64,000 nt of DNA. Origin: Erythrobacteraceae bacterium. Its GTDB lineage: Bacteria; Pseudomonadota; Alphaproteobacteria; Sphingomonadales; Sphingomonadaceae. The first letter of the stretch is position 1. Each line of letters starts with the position of its first letter. Position numbers and translations under genes: made by a program. Location of the stretch: positions 49,460 to 113,459 of the forward strand of contig JAIYAM010000035.1 of assembly GCA_027489065.1 (NCBI GenBank), written 5' to 3'. This document shows positions 63,008 to 64,000 of this stretch, piece by piece. Below the pieces are notes generated by a model. The model saw only the letters and a list, made by a program, of their open reading frames with translations, made no database searches and was not told where the DNA came from.

Positions 63008-63132
63008 ACCGGACGCGGTGGCTCGCTCTGGCAGCCGGGGCACTGCTGCTGCTCGTCGCCGGCCGGATGGTGCTGCGCTATCTCGACTATGAAGCATCGG
63101 AAGCGGACCGCGCCGCGCCCCGCCGGACCTGA
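63004..63132 (+). CDS. Single-pass membrane mini-protein
   Basis: A 42-residue protein overlapping the protease stop by four bases (ATGA). It has one hydrophobic helix ([18 protein letters not shown]) after a basic start MNRTRW, and a charged tail. The overlap implies coupled translation and a possible role beside the protease, which is inference. Too short to assign to a family. Confidence 0.55.
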   Translation: MNRTRWLALAAGALLLLVAGRMVLRYLDYEASEADRAAPRRT

Positions 63133-63181
63133 CCTTCGCGGCGCCCCGAAAGCCCGCCTTCGCTTCGCAACTGCACAAATC

Positions 63182-63208
63182 CCGCCGCACGCGGCTTGCA
63201 CCGGCGGG
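63182..63208. terminator. Possible terminator between the protease pair and the atp operon
   Basis: CCGCCG-type and CGGCGG-type arms about 14 bases apart form a GC-rich stem in the 184-base gap before atpH. No T-run follows, so weak evidence. Confidence 0.3.
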
Positions 63209-63316
63209 AATCAATTGCTAGGCGCGCGCCAGCCTTGCGGGCAGCCCTTGCGCTCGCCCTTATATCAAGGCCCAAGCATTACCCCTGTTGAGCTTTTCCG
63301 AGAGGAATGGAAGCGC

Positions 63317-63871
63317 GTGGATATTTCCGCCGGTATCAAGGCTAGCCTGGCTGGACGCTATGCCTCGGCCCTGTTCGATCTGGCTGCCGAAAACGGCAAG
63401 GTGACCGCGGTCGAGAAGGACCTCGAGACGCTGGGTGCTGCCCTGAGCGAATCGGCCGATCTTGCCGCGCTGACCACCAACCCGGAACTCTCCCGCGACG
63501 TTGCCGGCTCGGCGATGGCGGCGGTTGCCAAGAAGCTCAAGCTCAGCCCCCTTACCACCAATTTCCTCGGCGTGCTCGCGGCCAACCGCCGTCTGGGCAA
63601 GCTGCCTGCCATCGTGTCCGCCTTCAGGGCGATCGCCGCTGCCCAGCGCGGCGAGGTGACCGCCACCGTCACCAGCGCGCACCCCTTGAGCGACGATCAG
63701 ATCGCAGCCCTCAAGACCAAGCTGACGGCGCGCGAAGGGCGCACCGTCATGCTCACCGCCTCGGTCGATCCCGACCTTCTCGGCGGCCTCGTCGTCACCA
63801 TCGGCTCGCAGCGCATTGATGCCTCGATCCGCACCCGTCTCAACTCGCTTGCCAAAGCCATGCAGGCCTAA
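63317..63871 (+). CDS. atpH: ATP synthase F1 subunit delta
   Basis: A 184-residue stalk subunit linking F1 to the b-subunit. The start is a GTG at 63317 giving the family opening [36 protein letters not shown] lies upstream. The C-terminal [30 protein letters not shown] is the conserved delta signature. It begins the atp operon, which continues with atpA 11 bases later. Confidence 0.95.
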   Translation: MDISAGIKASLAGRYASALFDLAAENGKVTAVEKDLETLGAALSESADLAALTTNPELSRDVAGSAMAAVAKKLKLSPLTTNFLGVLAANRRLGKLPAIVSAFRAIAAAQRGEVTATVTSAHPLSDDQIAALKTKLTAREGRTVMLTASVDPDLLGGLVVTIGSQRIDASIRTRLNSLAKAMQA

Positions 63872-63882
63872 AGGACAAACCC

Positions 63883-64000
63883 ATGGAAATCCGCGCCGCA
63901 GAAATCTCGAAGGTCATCAAGGACCAGATCGCCAATTTCGGCACCGAGGCCGAAGTCAGCGAAACCGGCACCGTGCTGTCGGTGGGTGACGGGATCGCCC
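63883..64000 (+). CDS. atpA: ATP synthase F1 subunit alpha (partial, N-terminus only)
   Basis: The first 39 residues are present: [19 protein letters not shown], continuing with [20 protein letters not shown], the standard F1-alpha beta-barrel opening. The gene runs off the right edge. AAGGAC lies seven bases before the ATG. Confidence 0.95.
   Translation, partial: MEIRAAEISKVIKDQIANFGTEAEVSETGTVLSVGDGIA

Noticed and set aside
1..64000. tRNA/rRNA genes, CRISPR arrays or transposases
   Set aside because: No T-loop-like GGTTCGAATC pattern, no regularly spaced 20-40 bp repeats and no transposase-like protein were seen; a covariance-model search would be needed to exclude small RNAs.

Overview
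This 64 kb window is high-GC chromosomal DNA with short intergenic gaps and many 4-base stop/start overlaps. Gene content points to an alphaproteobacterium: a MucR/Ros regulator, a Fur protein lacking the usual CxxC pair, a CobT-type cobaltochelatase, the DUF1489 and DciA/DUF721 families, an rpmF-plsX-fabH-ihfA-merR block and an atpH-atpA operon start. The overall style suggests Sphingomonadales, probably Erythrobacteraceae; that placement is inference, because no rRNA gene is present. No tRNA, rRNA, CRISPR array, transposase or prophage was seen.

Layout. 1-2.1 kb: ergothioneine genes egtB and egtD (egtD runs off the left edge). 2.2-6.8 kb: class II DAHP synthase and a secreted M16 peptidase. 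6.9-11.2 kb (+): Nfu scaffold, nitroreductase, tsaB, rimI, mucR, fur and plsC. 11.2-18.3 kb (-): LysR regulator, then the conserved series corC, ybeY, phoH, miaB, broken by two opposite-strand genes (an Fe/2-oxoglutarate dioxygenase and an exported unknown). 18.5-20 kb: lipoprotein lipase and cyclophilin. 20-24.6 kb (+): mgtE, then an overlapping SDR / SnoaL-like / Rieske oxygenase cassette and a DUF1489 gene. 24.6-30.2 kb (-): HdeD, a glycine-rich stress protein, FrnE-like DsbA, NudC, a serine hydrolase and MutY. 30.2-35.8 kb (+): dciA, two DsbA-fold proteins and smc. 35.8-39 kb (-): merR, ihfA, fabH, plsX, rpmF. 39-43 kb: MAPEG, MOSC, metallo-hydrolase and DUF305 genes, then a CI/Cro-like divergent pair with two operator-like palindromes. 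43-49.7 kb (-): aldehyde dehydrogenase, acetolactate synthase-like enzyme, 2-hydroxyacid dehydrogenase, cysS and a nitroreductase. 50-53.9 kb: cobT, fsa, DUF2490 and DUF4197 genes. 53.9-61.3 kb: priA, Fe-S photolyase, CPBP protease, GST, an unknown and ada. 61.4-64 kb (+): an unusual two-TM trypsin-like protease, a mini-protein, atpH and the start of atpA.

The genes are mostly housekeeping. The most unusual signals are non-coding. Two identical 16-bp ParB parS-type sites lie about 43 kb apart, each just upstream of a minus-strand gene and each followed by run-rich tandem repeats. Three families of dispersed palindromic repeats are also present. One small membrane-protein gene has a promoter placed so that its mRNA should be leaderless.
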